From: Planctomycetota bacterium
Lineage (GTDB): Bacteria; Planctomycetota; PUPC01; JACPCR01
Length of the DNA stretch: 32,807 bases
Assembly (NCBI GenBank): GCA_030740295.1
Contig: JASLXP010000343.1
Location: forward strand, 1-32,807
Reading direction: 5' to 3'
Shown here: positions 8,379 to 16,623 of the stretch, one piece after another
Layout: each line of letters begins with the position of its first letter
Position numbering within the stretch: position 1 is the first letter of the stretch
Program-made: the position numbers and the translations under genes
The notes under the pieces: model-generated
What the model was told of the DNA's origin: nothing
What the model saw: only the letters and a program-made list of their open reading frames with translations
Database searches by the model: none

Positions 8379-9167
8379 ATGTTCATCAGACACGGCAGGC
8401 TAATCGCCCCTGTCGTCGTCTTTCTCCTCGCCTCAGGGTGCTCCCCAAGCGCCCAGAAAACCATCGACAACTTGCGTTACCAGGTCCGCAGCCAGCAACA
8501 TGTCATTGCCGGCCATACTCGAGATGTTGAAAATCTCGCAGCGGAACGGGACGCGCTCAATAACAAGCTTCAGGAGCAGGGATTGCTCCTTGATGTTTAC
8601 AAGAAAAAGGCAGATGACGCCGAAACGGCTTTGACTGGAGCGACCAGCGCTCTCGGAGAAGCAAAGTCAGCGCTCGATCTCGCCCTTACCGAAAAAACCC
8701 AGATTGAGAAGAGCCTTCAGGAACGCCTCCAGGAGCTCGCGCAGGGTGACCCCGATTTGGAGTATGATCCAAAGACCGGTTCCCTAAGCGTGGCAGCCGA
8801 GGTTCTTTTCAATCCAGGAAAGTCCGAATTGCGAACATCGGGGCTGAAGGCTTTGAATAAAGTCGCTCCCGTCCTGAAGCAGGGGGACCATCTCATCCGG
8901 ATTGATGGTCACACGGATTCGGACCCCATTCGCAGATCCAAATGGGACGACAACTGGCAGCTTGCCGCCGAAAGGGCTCGCCAGGTGCTCAAAGTGCTGA
9001 TCAAGCAGGGAGTCCCCAAAGATCGGATCTTCTTTGCAGCGTTCGCTGACACTCGCCCCCGCGCTACCAACAAGACCACCGCGGGCAAGAAGCAGAACCG
9101 AAGAGTCGAGCTCGTGCCTCTTCAAGAAGGCTCCGCCGGAATACCTCTTGGTAGAGTCGGCAAGTAA
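8379..9167 (+). CDS. OmpA-family peptidoglycan-binding lipoprotein
   Basis: This 262-residue protein starts at an ATG with an AAAGGAAA ribosome site. The signal peptide ends in LASGC, a good lipobox with Cys21, so it should be an outer-membrane or inner-membrane lipoprotein. Residues ~25-125 are predicted coiled coil (heptads rich in Ala, Leu, Glu and Lys). Residues ~140-250 are an OmpA C-terminal domain. It contains DGHTD, with Asp176, and NRRVEL, with Arg241/Arg242, the residues that grip the diaminopimelate peptide of peptidoglycan in this family. It closes the envelope operon, and the strong terminator follows 20 nt after the stop. The architecture of lipoprotein, coiled coil and OmpA resembles Pal- and MotB-like spacers between a membrane and the cell wall. 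Alternative readings are a Pal homologue or a YiaD-like protein. Confidence 0.88.
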   Translation: MFIRHGRLIAPVVVFLLASGCSPSAQKTIDNLRYQVRSQQHVIAGHTRDVENLAAERDALNNKLQEQGLLLDVYKKKADDAETALTGATSALGEAKSALDLALTEKTQIEKSLQERLQELAQGDPDLEYDPKTGSLSVAAEVLFNPGKSELRTSGLKALNKVAPVLKQGDHLIRIDGHTDSDPIRRSKWDDNWQLAAERARQVLKVLIKQGVPKDRIFFAAFADTRPRATNKTTAGKKQNRRVELVPLQEGSAGIPLGRVGK

Positions 9168-9187
9168 TTTATCGGACACCCAAACTG

Positions 9188-9220
9188 AGGCGTTCTCCCA
9201 ACGGAGAACGCCTTTTTTTT
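9188..9220 (+). terminator. Intrinsic terminator of the envelope operon
   Basis: A perfect 10-bp GC-containing stem (9188-9197 with 9204-9213) with a 6-nt loop is followed directly by a run of T (8 T in all, 9213-9220). It lies 20 nt after the OmpA lipoprotein stop codon. Confidence 0.92.
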
Positions 9221-9409
9221 GTCACGGATACCAGTTTTGAAGGATGTGCCGCAATTTACACCACGTCTGATGTTGAGTATTTTTTTATAGACGCGGAACG
9301 GGATGGTGATTAAATTGCCCGGATTCAGGGCCGACTGAACTTTCGAGCGAACAACCATTTAAATGATTATTCACGGTACCCAAACTATCGTCCCTCCCAT
9401 CAGAGGACA
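9221..9409. other. Unassigned part of the 316-nt gap before csrA
   Basis: This is the stretch between the terminator and the csrA leader hairpin. It is AT-rich in places and holds one copy of GGTACC (9375-9380) that recurs twice in the hairpin region. I found no ORF, RNA gene or convincing promoter, although the csrA promoter must lie here or just downstream. Confidence 0.5.
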
Positions 9410-9476
9410 TGGTACCATTGAGTGGGGAACTTCTGGTACCAGAGAGGGTAGCTGAGTCCCCGCCCGGCACAGGAGG
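9410..9476 (+). promoter_or_regulatory. csrA leader: GGA-presenting hairpin and Shine-Dalgarno
   Basis: The self-complementary octamer TGGTACCA occurs at 9410-9417 and 9434-9441. The two copies can pair as an 8-bp stem whose 16-nt loop carries GGGGA (9424-9428). A second GGA lies just 5' of the stem (9405-9407), and a third is inside the AGGAGG ribosome site (9471-9476). GGA in a hairpin loop plus a GGA overlapping the Shine-Dalgarno is the known layout of CsrA targets. Autoregulation is inferred, not shown. Confidence 0.5.
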
Positions 9477-9483
9477 CCACTGT

Positions 9484-9759
9484 ATGCTCGTTCTTACTCG
9501 GAAGGTCGACGAATCCATCATCATCGGTGAAGACATCAATATCAAGATCCTGGCACTTTCAGGCAGCCAGGTGAAGATCGGGATCAGCGCGCCAAGAACT
9601 CTCCGCATTCTGCGCAAAGAAGTTTACGACGACATCAAAGAGGAAGAGCAGAGCGCACCTCAGCCCGATGCAGAAACGCCCCCGCAAGCACCGCAGGAAC
9701 CTGCCCCCAAGCAACCTGAGGCGAGCGGCGCGCAGCAGGCTACATCGGAAAAAACGTGA
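9484..9759 (+). CDS. csrA: Carbon storage regulator CsrA (RsmA)
   Basis: CsrA is a dimeric RNA-binding protein that controls translation and mRNA stability by binding GGA motifs near ribosome sites. The start is fixed by AGGAGG 7 nt upstream of the ATG and by the family N-terminus [15 protein letters not shown]. The frame also extends upstream of this ATG, but those residues are not part of the family. Residues 1-~55 cover the whole beta1-beta5 core, including VKIGI-AP and R-E near the RNA-binding edge. The protein has 91 residues, with a ~35-residue tail rich in Pro, Gln, Glu and Ala that the ~61-residue E. coli protein lacks. No fliW or flagellar gene is nearby. The last 20 nt overlap the 3' end of the convergent GH88-like gene, so antisense interference is possible. 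Confidence 0.96.
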   Translation: MLVLTRKVDESIIIGEDINIKILALSGSQVKIGISAPRTLRILRKEVYDDIKEEEQSAPQPDAETPPQAPQEPAPKQPEASGAQQATSEKT

Positions 9760-11113
9760 GATAGGGTTGGCCTTCAAGCTCGCGTCTCAGCAGAACTGCA
9801 AACTCCATCAAGTGATAATCTCCCCAGAGAGAAGATTCGCCATTAGGCACGACGCAGCCTTCCGGGATGTGATCCCAGCCATTGGGCTTGTGGTAAACCG
9901 AATGAAGCAGCAAGCCCTGGTGGCCGGAATCTTCTGAGAGATAAGGCGAAGAGAACAGGGCGTCCGCGAGGGTTAGTGCAGCCTGCCGGTAACGTGCCGC
10001 CTGTGCGTCGCCCTTCGAACCCAGATGTTTCCCAAGCCGGTAAAAGCCTTGCGCGTAGATCGCTGCAGCCGAGCTGTCCACCGGTTCAAACTGGTTATTG
10101 GGCTCCGAATTCTCCCCGTAGGCGTCCTCCATCTTTGCCAGACCGGGTGCACCCGTATCCCAGTAAGGAATGCCATCCGCGCAGGAATGCTCGATGATGA
10201 ATTCAGCGGTAGCGATGGCGGCTTTCATGCATTCTGATCTGAAGGTTTCGAGTTCCGCAAACGGGGCAGTATCCTCCTCGCTCACCGTCTCAAAAAACTC
10301 CAACTGCTCCGGATAGCCACAGAGGCACCAGGCAAGGCCGCGCGTCCACGTGCTGAACGCGGAGTATCCCTGCTGCGTACTCGGGCATCGGTAATTACCG
10401 TCTTTTGTATTGAAAATGGATTCATGCACGACCCGTCCGGGCACATCGTAGCTGTCGCGCCCTTCACCGTAATACACGTTGAACCTGGAGGTCGCCTGCG
10501 CGTGTTTAATCGACCTTCCGAGAAGTGATATCGAGGCATCATTCTCACTCATCAGTGAATGTCCGAGCCGATGGGCCAGACAGAGGATGCGCAGAGATCG
10601 AATGGTGTCCGAAAAAAGGGAATGCGGCCCATTGAAGGAATGGATGAATCCGAGCCCATCTTTGATATCCGTCCAGCGAGCGGCCTGAACTGCGCCGGAA
10701 ACTTTCAGCGCCAACTCATAGAAATCCAGCTCGGCCTGATTGTGCGGAATACATCCTTCGAGCATCAGGCGGCGAAGGTTCCCGTACGTGGAGATGTTAT
10801 TAAAGCCGTGGTCATGTACACCGATGTGCGACACGTGCGACGCCATCCGCGAAACCGTGTTCGTTCGTCCGATCTCGAGGAATTGTTCGTCGCCCGTCGC
10901 GTCGAATTGCAGGATACTGCAGCCGAATTGAAAGCCCTGAGTCCATTCCGTCCAGCCGCGGGTGGTGTATTTTCCCTCCACCGTAAATACGGGGGTACCG
11001 TCCGCTGGATCCCAATTCTCTTCTATATTCAGAATCTTCGGACCGGCCACTTCGAAGACTCGATCGATCTTCGGTCCGAGTTCCTCAAGGGTGATGGTTT
11101 CGTTAATCTTCAT
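9740..11113 (-). CDS. GH88-like unsaturated uronyl hydrolase
   Basis: I place the start at the ATG at 11113 (457 residues). A longer frame to 11194 adds 27 residues that do not look like protein of this family. The sequence fits an (alpha/alpha)6 barrel of the GH88 group, which hydrates unsaturated uronic acids left by polysaccharide lyases. HDHGF carries Asp101, matching the first conserved acidic residue, and [11 protein letters not shown] carries Asp169, matching the second. Other supporting stretches are [21 protein letters not shown] and a C-terminal WGDYHLMEF similar to the end of such enzymes. No signal peptide is visible, so it should act in the cytoplasm. It is divergent from the methyltransferase gene. 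GH105 and related mannose-epimerase-like barrels are alternatives. The family call is by eye. Confidence 0.6.
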   Translation of the reverse strand: MKINETITLEELGPKIDRVFEVAGPKILNIEENWDPADGTPVFTVEGKYTTRGWTEWTQGFQFGCSILQFDATGDEQFLEIGRTNTVSRMASHVSHIGVHDHGFNNISTYGNLRRLMLEGCIPHNQAELDFYELALKVSGAVQAARWTDIKDGLGFIHSFNGPHSLFSDTIRSLRILCLAHRLGHSLMSENDASISLLGRSIKHAQATSRFNVYYGEGRDSYDVPGRVVHESIFNTKDGNYRCPSTQQGYSAFSTWTRGLAWCLCGYPEQLEFFETVSEEDTAPFAELETFRSECMKAAIATAEFIIEHSCADGIPYWDTGAPGLAKMEDAYGENSEPNNQFEPVDSSAAAIYAQGFYRLGKHLGSKGDAQAARYRQAALTLADALFSSPYLSEDSGHQGLLLHSVYHKPNGWDHIPEGCVVPNGESSLWGDYHLMEFAVLLRRELEGQPYLTFFPM

Positions 11114-11225
11114 GATGCAAGGCAGATTGGGTGATAAAGCCGGCGCGCCTGTTACGTTTCTGCCGCATTGAAACAATGCAGGAGTGAAGGTCAATCAAGA
11201 GTCGAACCCTCGCACAAGAACGCTC

Positions 11226-12497
11226 ATGACCCAACTGAAACTCTTCGATACTGAGCCTCGCAGCGAAGCCAGACCGGGCCAACTGATCGAGTTCATCCGC
11301 AATTTCTCTGAATTTGGTCAATCGACAATTGAGCTGACAACCGAGTACCTGTTCGAGGGGCACGAACATTCTGTCGTCACATTTGTAAATGAATTCTGGA
11401 CATCCAGGCAGCGACAGGCACACAGCCTGCACGAGGTCTCATATCGCGCGTGCTTCAAACCTCAGCTTCCTCGCTTCTTCATCACCGCGCTCACCGCGCC
11501 TGGAGATTTCGTGTACGATCCTTTTATGGGACGCGGCACGGCCCTGCTCGAATCTGCTCTTATGGGCAGGATCCCTTCCGGCTGCGATGTCAATCCGCTG
11601 AGCCAGATTCTGTTGAAACCCCGCCTCTGTCCGCCGTCCCTGAATGAAATCCAACCACGTCTTGAATCCTTCGATCTCAGACCTGCCGGCAAACTGCCCG
11701 AAGAGCTGCTCGTCTTTTATCATCCCGACACACTTGGCCAGATCTGCGCGTTAAAAGACTGCTTGCTGCACAGACAGGGAAATGATCAACTCGACGCCAT
11801 CGATGCATGGATTCGAATGGTCGCGGTGAACCGATTGACCGGGCACTCACCTGGCTTCTTTTCCGTTTACACGCTTCCGCCGAATCAAGCTGTCTCAGTT
11901 AAGTCGCAGATCAGAATCAACGAGCGCCGGCAGCAGACGCCCCCTCGCCGGAATGTCGTTGAGCTGATTCTTAGAAAATCGCGGAGCCTTCTGAAGAGCC
12001 TGGATACTGAATCCGAGGGTGCGCTGATGGGAACGTCCGATCATTCAATTCTGCTGACAGGCAATTCCTCGTCGACTCCGGAGATCCCGTCGGAATCCGT
12101 TGCTCTGGTTGTGACTTCACCGCCTTTCCTCGACGTAGTAAACTATGCCGGTGACAACTGGCTGCGTTGCTGGTTCTGCGGCATTGATGCGGAGAGTGTC
12201 CCCATCAGCATCTGTCGGGACATCGAAGAATGGCAACAGACCATGACACGCGTTTTCGTCGAACTCGCCCGTATCCTGAGACCTGGAGGCCATGTAGCAT
12301 TTGAAGTGGGAGAAGTTCGGAAAGGTAAAATCAAGCTCGAAGAGGCCGTCCTCCCATGCGGCATGCATGCCGGTCTGTCTCCCGAGCTGGTTCTTATCAA
12401 CGCCCAGGAATTCACAAAGACCGCGCACTGCTGGGGCGTCGACAACCAGAGCAAAGGAACCAACACCAACAGGATAGTTCTGTTCAAAAAGATCTAG
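11226..12497 (+). CDS. DNA methyltransferase (N4-cytosine/N6-adenine type), orphan
   Basis: The 423-residue protein is read from the ATG at 11226. A GTG at 11184 would add 14 residues but overlaps the region upstream of the divergent gene. Motif I DPFMGRGT (98-105) is the S-adenosylmethionine loop, and motif IV TSPPF (297-301) is the catalytic (T/S)PP(F/Y) motif of amino-methyltransferases. Motif I precedes IV with nearly 200 residues between, so this is not the common beta order. The insert (~residues 150-260) contains the segment SPGFFSVYTLPPNQA and may hold target recognition. No restriction enzyme gene is adjacent, so it looks like an orphan methylase. It could instead modify RNA or a tRNA base, since the same fold occurs there. 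The next gene starts 1 nt after its stop, implying translational coupling. Confidence 0.75.
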   Translation: MTQLKLFDTEPRSEARPGQLIEFIRNFSEFGQSTIELTTEYLFEGHEHSVVTFVNEFWTSRQRQAHSLHEVSYRACFKPQLPRFFITALTAPGDFVYDPFMGRGTALLESALMGRIPSGCDVNPLSQILLKPRLCPPSLNEIQPRLESFDLRPAGKLPEELLVFYHPDTLGQICALKDCLLHRQGNDQLDAIDAWIRMVAVNRLTGHSPGFFSVYTLPPNQAVSVKSQIRINERRQQTPPRRNVVELILRKSRSLLKSLDTESEGALMGTSDHSILLTGNSSSTPEIPSESVALVVTSPPFLDVVNYAGDNWLRCWFCGIDAESVPISICRDIEEWQQTMTRVFVELARILRPGGHVAFEVGEVRKGKIKLEEAVLPCGMHAGLSPELVLINAQEFTKTAHCWGVDNQSKGTNTNRIVLFKKI

Positions 12498-12498
12498 A

Positions 12499-13503
12499 AT
12501 GCCCTATCAAGTAGCCATCATCGGAACCGGCAACGTTGCCCGCGCACATGCGCTGGCCTGCCGTGCACTCCCCGAAACAGAGCTCTCCATCGCGCTCGAT
12601 ATCTCGCAGGAAAGCCTTCAAAAATTCTGCGCTGAGTTTGGCGTTGCCCTTCATTACAACGACGTCGAGCAGATGCTGAACTTTGAAAGTCAGATTGACA
12701 TCGCGATCATCTGCTCCTGGGGCCCGACCCACGCCGAGGCGAGCAATTTCATTGCCCGCTCCGGCGGGGCCAAAGCCATTCTGGTAGAAAGGCCCTTCGC
12801 CACGAATGCGGCAGAAGCTGCGGACATGGTGCAAGCCGCGGGAGACAACGACGTGCTCATCGTTGAGGGACATAAATTTCGCCATCACCCTCAGCATATC
12901 AAGGTTAAACAGATGGTGGATTCCGGCCTCATTGGCGAGATCAAAAACATCAGGAGTAACTTCTGCACGCTTACAAATGCCGGCTGGCGCAAGCCTGGTC
13001 TGAGTTGGAGGTACAGCAGAGAGAAGGGTGGCAGTTGTATCAACGATCTCGCCAGCGGTTGTATTCATCACGCCAGATTCATATACGGCGCAGAACCGGA
13101 AAAGGTGTTCTGTGCAGCCCAGATGGGAGAAGAAGTGGAAGAAACGGCTGACATCACTCTGGCCTTTCCCGGTGGGAAATGTGCCCAGATTTCTGTCGGC
13201 TTCAATTACCAGGCTTCCCAATACATCGAGATCTCCGGCACGAAAGGCATGTTCAGAATCGATCCCGCATGGGAAAACGAAGGACAGGAAGTCACTGTCT
13301 ACATGCAGGACAGCCGCCGGCAGCGCATCACCTATCCGATTTCGGCCGCCTACCAGTTTCTTCAACAACTCGAAAACATCTGCCAATTCCTGAAATCGGG
13401 CACAGCGCCCCGTGTTCCGGCCGATGACAGCATTAAGCAGATGCTGGTGATGGATGCTGTGTTCGAGTCTGTGTCCAGCGGCGCTTCAGTTGACCTGGAA
13501 TAG
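12499..13503 (+). CDS. Gfo/Idh/MocA-family oxidoreductase, ERP variant
   Basis: A 334-residue cytoplasmic protein. The N-terminal Rossmann fold has GTGNVA in place of the GxGxxA nucleotide loop, and the C-terminal alpha/beta domain (~130-330) is of the GFO_IDH_MocA_C type. The family's EKP motif, whose lysine takes part in catalysis, reads Glu97-Arg98-Pro99 here. An Arg at this site is unusual and may alter or remove dehydrogenase activity. Later conserved positions include GGS-IND-ASG-HH around residues 175-190, with His residues where the family has its catalytic histidine. The ATG follows the methyltransferase stop codon by 1 nt, and no clear Shine-Dalgarno is visible, so translation is probably coupled. 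The substrate is unknown. Confidence 0.85.
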   Translation: MPYQVAIIGTGNVARAHALACRALPETELSIALDISQESLQKFCAEFGVALHYNDVEQMLNFESQIDIAIICSWGPTHAEASNFIARSGGAKAILVERPFATNAAEAADMVQAAGDNDVLIVEGHKFRHHPQHIKVKQMVDSGLIGEIKNIRSNFCTLTNAGWRKPGLSWRYSREKGGSCINDLASGCIHHARFIYGAEPEKVFCAAQMGEEVEETADITLAFPGGKCAQISVGFNYQASQYIEISGTKGMFRIDPAWENEGQEVTVYMQDSRRQRITYPISAAYQFLQQLENICQFLKSGTAPRVPADDSIKQMLVMDAVFESVSSGASVDLE

Positions 13504-13560
13504 ATTCGCCATTAGCACATCTCTGGTGACGTTTGCCAGACCGACTCCAAGGAGAAAAAG

Positions 13561-14592
13561 ATGAACGAGAACCCTCTAAAGCTGGGCGTCGTCGGCTGTG
13601 GCTGGGCCGGACGAATGGCAGTAGACGCCGGAATGACCGTCCCCCGCACAACCGTCGCAGCCATTGCCGAACCTGTTGAAGAGCTTCGCAATCAGACTGT
13701 TGAAGAGTATGGCGTAACGAAAACGTACACCGACTACCGCCAACTGCTCGACGATAAGGAAATTGAAGCCGTTTACCTCGCGGTCAATCCACCCATGCGT
13801 TATCAAATGGTGCTGGATTCATTTGATGCGGGCAAGCACGTTCTCGTGCAGAAACCGCATGCAGTGAGGGCGCCGGAGATCCTCGAATTCGAGACGAAGG
13901 CGAAGGAGGTCAACAAGACTCTTCAATTCTGTTACTTCATGCGCCATTACCCGCACAATCGCCGAATACGAGCGGCTGTCGCGGCGGGGGAGATCGGCGA
14001 TGCGTATCACGCGCGCATATGGGGCAATTATCGCTCCCGGCCCGAGCCAGAAGGAATGACCAAATGGTTGCAGGTCTATGGCCAGAAGGGAGGCGTCCTC
14101 GGCCAGCATTATTCGCACGAACTGGATCTTGTCTGGTTCTGGATGGGATGTCCCAAGCCGGAATGGGCCTTTGGAGTAAAGCACTCCGTTTACCCGCTCT
14201 ATGACGGCCCGGAAGGCCCCGCCGAGGATTACTATTCAGGCATCGTCGGCCTCGCGGGCGGCAAGACGATTCAGATCGATTGCACGCGCTGGCTCCATAC
14301 TAAGACGCCCACAGTCATCGAACTTTATGGATCAACCGGCGCCATCGCCGGAGGCAAAATCACTCGTCTCGACGATGACCTCGTCACAGAAGACCCAGCC
14401 GCGCCAACGGACGTCACACACACACAGCCCGAACACACGCCGGTCTTCTATTATGAGATCGAGCATTTCGCGATGGCTGTCGCCGGGGAAGTCGAGCCCG
14501 ACGTCAACGCGGCAGATTCCTACCAGTTCATGAAGATCCTCGACGGGCTTTACGACAGCGCACGAGACGGCCGCCAGGTTTCTATTGAGTGA
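13561..14592 (+). CDS. Gfo/Idh/MocA-family oxidoreductase, QKP variant
   Basis: A 343-residue protein with an AGGAG ribosome site at a good distance from the ATG. The Rossmann loop reads GCGWAG, and the EKP motif reads Gln97-Lys98-Pro99, so the catalytic lysine is kept but the preceding Glu is Gln. A GQHYSHELD stretch (~residues 181-189) supplies the His and Asp expected near the active site of the C-terminal domain. The family oxidises or reduces sugars, inositols and related polyols with NAD(P). It is the third gene of the 11226-16562 unit and its stop lies 5 nt before the next ATG. Two neighbouring, diverged family members suggest successive steps or distinct sugars. The substrate is not readable. 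Confidence 0.9.
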   Translation: MNENPLKLGVVGCGWAGRMAVDAGMTVPRTTVAAIAEPVEELRNQTVEEYGVTKTYTDYRQLLDDKEIEAVYLAVNPPMRYQMVLDSFDAGKHVLVQKPHAVRAPEILEFETKAKEVNKTLQFCYFMRHYPHNRRIRAAVAAGEIGDAYHARIWGNYRSRPEPEGMTKWLQVYGQKGGVLGQHYSHELDLVWFWMGCPKPEWAFGVKHSVYPLYDGPEGPAEDYYSGIVGLAGGKTIQIDCTRWLHTKTPTVIELYGSTGAIAGGKITRLDDDLVTEDPAAPTDVTHTQPEHTPVFYYEIEHFAMAVAGEVEPDVNAADSYQFMKILDGLYDSARDGRQVSIE

Positions 14593-14597
14593 TCAGA

Positions 14598-16562
14598 ATG
14601 ATTCACGCCAGCCACTCTCTGATCGCCATCGGCTTTCTGATTGCCCTGCCTCTGCGAGCCGAAGTCGGCATCGTCAGTCACATCAACATTCTTTCCGATG
14701 GCGTTAAAGACATTTCGTCGCTTCAGGCGTGGAGGAGATCTTTCATACGCGAGGACATGAGCGACAAGGAAAAGGCGCTGGCAATCTGGGAGACGGTGGT
14801 CCGTTATCAGCATCAGGATTCGCCGCCCAGAGAGTTTCTGCAGCATGGCGATCTCGTTCACGACCCCATCAAGCTCGCCAATGTTTACGGATACTCATTT
14901 TGCAGCGTGGCCTCGGCCAGCGTTCAGGCGCTGTCGAGAGAATTGGGGATCGAGACCCGCGGCTGGACGATCAAAGGACACGTCGTTCCCGAATTGAAAT
15001 GGGACGGGGCGTGGCACCTGCTCGATTCTTCGCTGATCAATTACTTTCCCAAGGAAGACGGCAAACTGGCCTCGGTCGAAGAGATCGTCGCAGAGGTGAA
15101 GGAATGGTTTGCGAAGAATCCCGGTTTCAAAGGCAGCGACGCGAAACTTCGGCAATTGATGCGCAAGGATAATTGGAGAGGCTGGCGCATCGGCCCTTCA
15201 CTTTTGAACGATTGCCCTTTTTACAGTGACAGCGGCTGGCTGCCCGCGGCCACCCATGGCTGGTACAGCACCATGCAGGAATACGATGGCTCGACGCTGT
15301 TCGATTTCGAGGCCGGCTATTCGCTGGGCTATCAGGTGAACGTCCAGCTCCGGACCGGTGAAAGGCTCACACGAAACTGGTCCAACAAGGGGCTGCACGT
15401 CAACATGGACTCGAGCGGCACGCCGGGCTGCCTTAAGGGCCAGACTGGCAAGGGCACACTTCGATACACTCCAAGGTACGGGGATATCGCTCCCGGGCGA
15501 ATTGGCAATGGCACGGTCGAGTATGACGTTCCGCTTGCGTCCGGTGGGTTTCGTTTCGGCGCACTCCAGGCCGAAAACCTGTCTTGGTCAGGCGGCGTTG
15601 GGCAGAGGCCGGCAGTGCACGTCAAAGACGCATCAAAGCCGGCCATCCTCATTCTGCGGATGCCAAGCAGTTACGTTTACCTTGGCGGTGATGTGAGATT
15701 GAAGGCCACTGCTGGAACGGATGGAAGTGTTGAAGTTTTCATTTCCGATAACAACGGGCTCGACTGGAACAGCATTGCCCTCACGCGGGCCTCCGGCCTT
15801 CTCTATCTCGACCTCAAACCGTTTGTCTTTCGCCGCTACGATTATCGGCTGAAGGTCGTCATGAAAGGCAAAGGCACGAGAATCGACTCCTTGAAAATCC
15901 GTCACGATATTCAACATTCTCAGCGTCCGCTGCCTGCGCTTCACAAGGGCAGCAACACCATCACTGTTGCCGCGGGCCTCCGGGAAGGAACGATTACCAT
16001 CGAGGGCAATACCAACCTGAAGAACAAGAACCGACAGCTCGTGTTCACAGACTTCCATCCCAAGAGTGAGGGGCTGTCACCGAATTCAATCCAACTCGCG
16101 GCCGGGCAGGGAAGTATCACCTTTCCAATCGAAACTCCCGGCGAAATGAAACGCCTCCGTATCCACGTTTTTTATCGAGTGAGGGATGCCCGGGATGCGT
16201 GGGAGGTCCAGGTCTCGTTTGATGCGGGCAAATCATTCAAGGCCATCGAGAGACTTTCTGGTCCCGCTAAGTTTTCTGGCAGATACCTGATCGTGGATGA
16301 TGTCCCACCAGGTGCACAGAAGGCGCTCGTGCGTCTCCAGGGCACTCAACGCAACACTACGTCACTTTTCAACTTCAGGATCGACGCTGACTACACTGAG
16401 CCGAATGGAGGATTTCGGCCCATTCAGATCACCTACGTGTGGGAAGAGAACGGTCAGCAAAAGCGCGATACGCATGTAGCGACTCAGCCGAAGGAGACCT
16501 ACACGATTCAATGTGAGGAGGAGCCCGTGATGAAAAGACTGATTGCTGAACTGGCGCCGTGA
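14598..16562 (+). CDS. Secreted transglutaminase-like protein
   Basis: The 654-residue protein is read from the ATG at 14598; a GTG at 14589 would overlap the previous stop and adds only 3 residues. A signal peptide (1-~21) predicts export. Residues ~25-150 resemble a transglutaminase-like cysteine hydrolase core. The triad can be read as Cys102 in GYSFCS, His128 in KGHVVPE and Asp143 in HLLDSS, in the normal Cys-His-Asp order. The remaining ~500 residues are beta-rich. They form perhaps a sugar-binding sandwich (~220-420) and a fibronectin-like end, with no motif I recognise. It ends a likely operon with two sugar oxidoreductases. Proteins of this fold act as peptidases, amidases or cross-linkers, and which applies here is unknown. 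Confidence 0.72.
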   Translation: MIHASHSLIAIGFLIALPLRAEVGIVSHINILSDGVKDISSLQAWRRSFIREDMSDKEKALAIWETVVRYQHQDSPPREFLQHGDLVHDPIKLANVYGYSFCSVASASVQALSRELGIETRGWTIKGHVVPELKWDGAWHLLDSSLINYFPKEDGKLASVEEIVAEVKEWFAKNPGFKGSDAKLRQLMRKDNWRGWRIGPSLLNDCPFYSDSGWLPAATHGWYSTMQEYDGSTLFDFEAGYSLGYQVNVQLRTGERLTRNWSNKGLHVNMDSSGTPGCLKGQTGKGTLRYTPRYGDIAPGRIGNGTVEYDVPLASGGFRFGALQAENLSWSGGVGQRPAVHVKDASKPAILILRMPSSYVYLGGDVRLKATAGTDGSVEVFISDNNGLDWNSIALTRASGLLYLDLKPFVFRRYDYRLKVVMKGKGTRIDSLKIRHDIQHSQRPLPALHKGSNTITVAAGLREGTITIEGNTNLKNKNRQLVFTDFHPKSEGLSPNSIQLAAGQGSITFPIETPGEMKRLRIHVFYRVRDARDAWEVQVSFDAGKSFKAIERLSGPAKFSGRYLIVDDVPPGAQKALVRLQGTQRNTTSLFNFRIDADYTEPNGGFRPIQITYVWEENGQQKRDTHVATQPKETYTIQCEEEPVMKRLIAELAP

Positions 16563-16623
16563 CAGAAACGCCATGTGACTGGTGATCCCGCCTCTGCCAT
16601 CGCGCATGCCCCACCACCGTGCT

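Noticed and set aside
9240..9409. csrA promoter candidates such as TTGAGT or TATAGA near 9275-9295
   Set aside because: No pair of boxes has acceptable spacing; individual matches are weak.
11114..11194. 27-residue N-terminal extension of the GH88-like protein
   Set aside because: It lacks a ribosome site and does not resemble the family; the ATG at 11113 starts a plausible N-terminus.
12484..13386. Minus-strand frame of 300 codons
   Set aside because: Antisense to the first Gfo/Idh/MocA gene, which has intact motifs and coupling to its neighbour.
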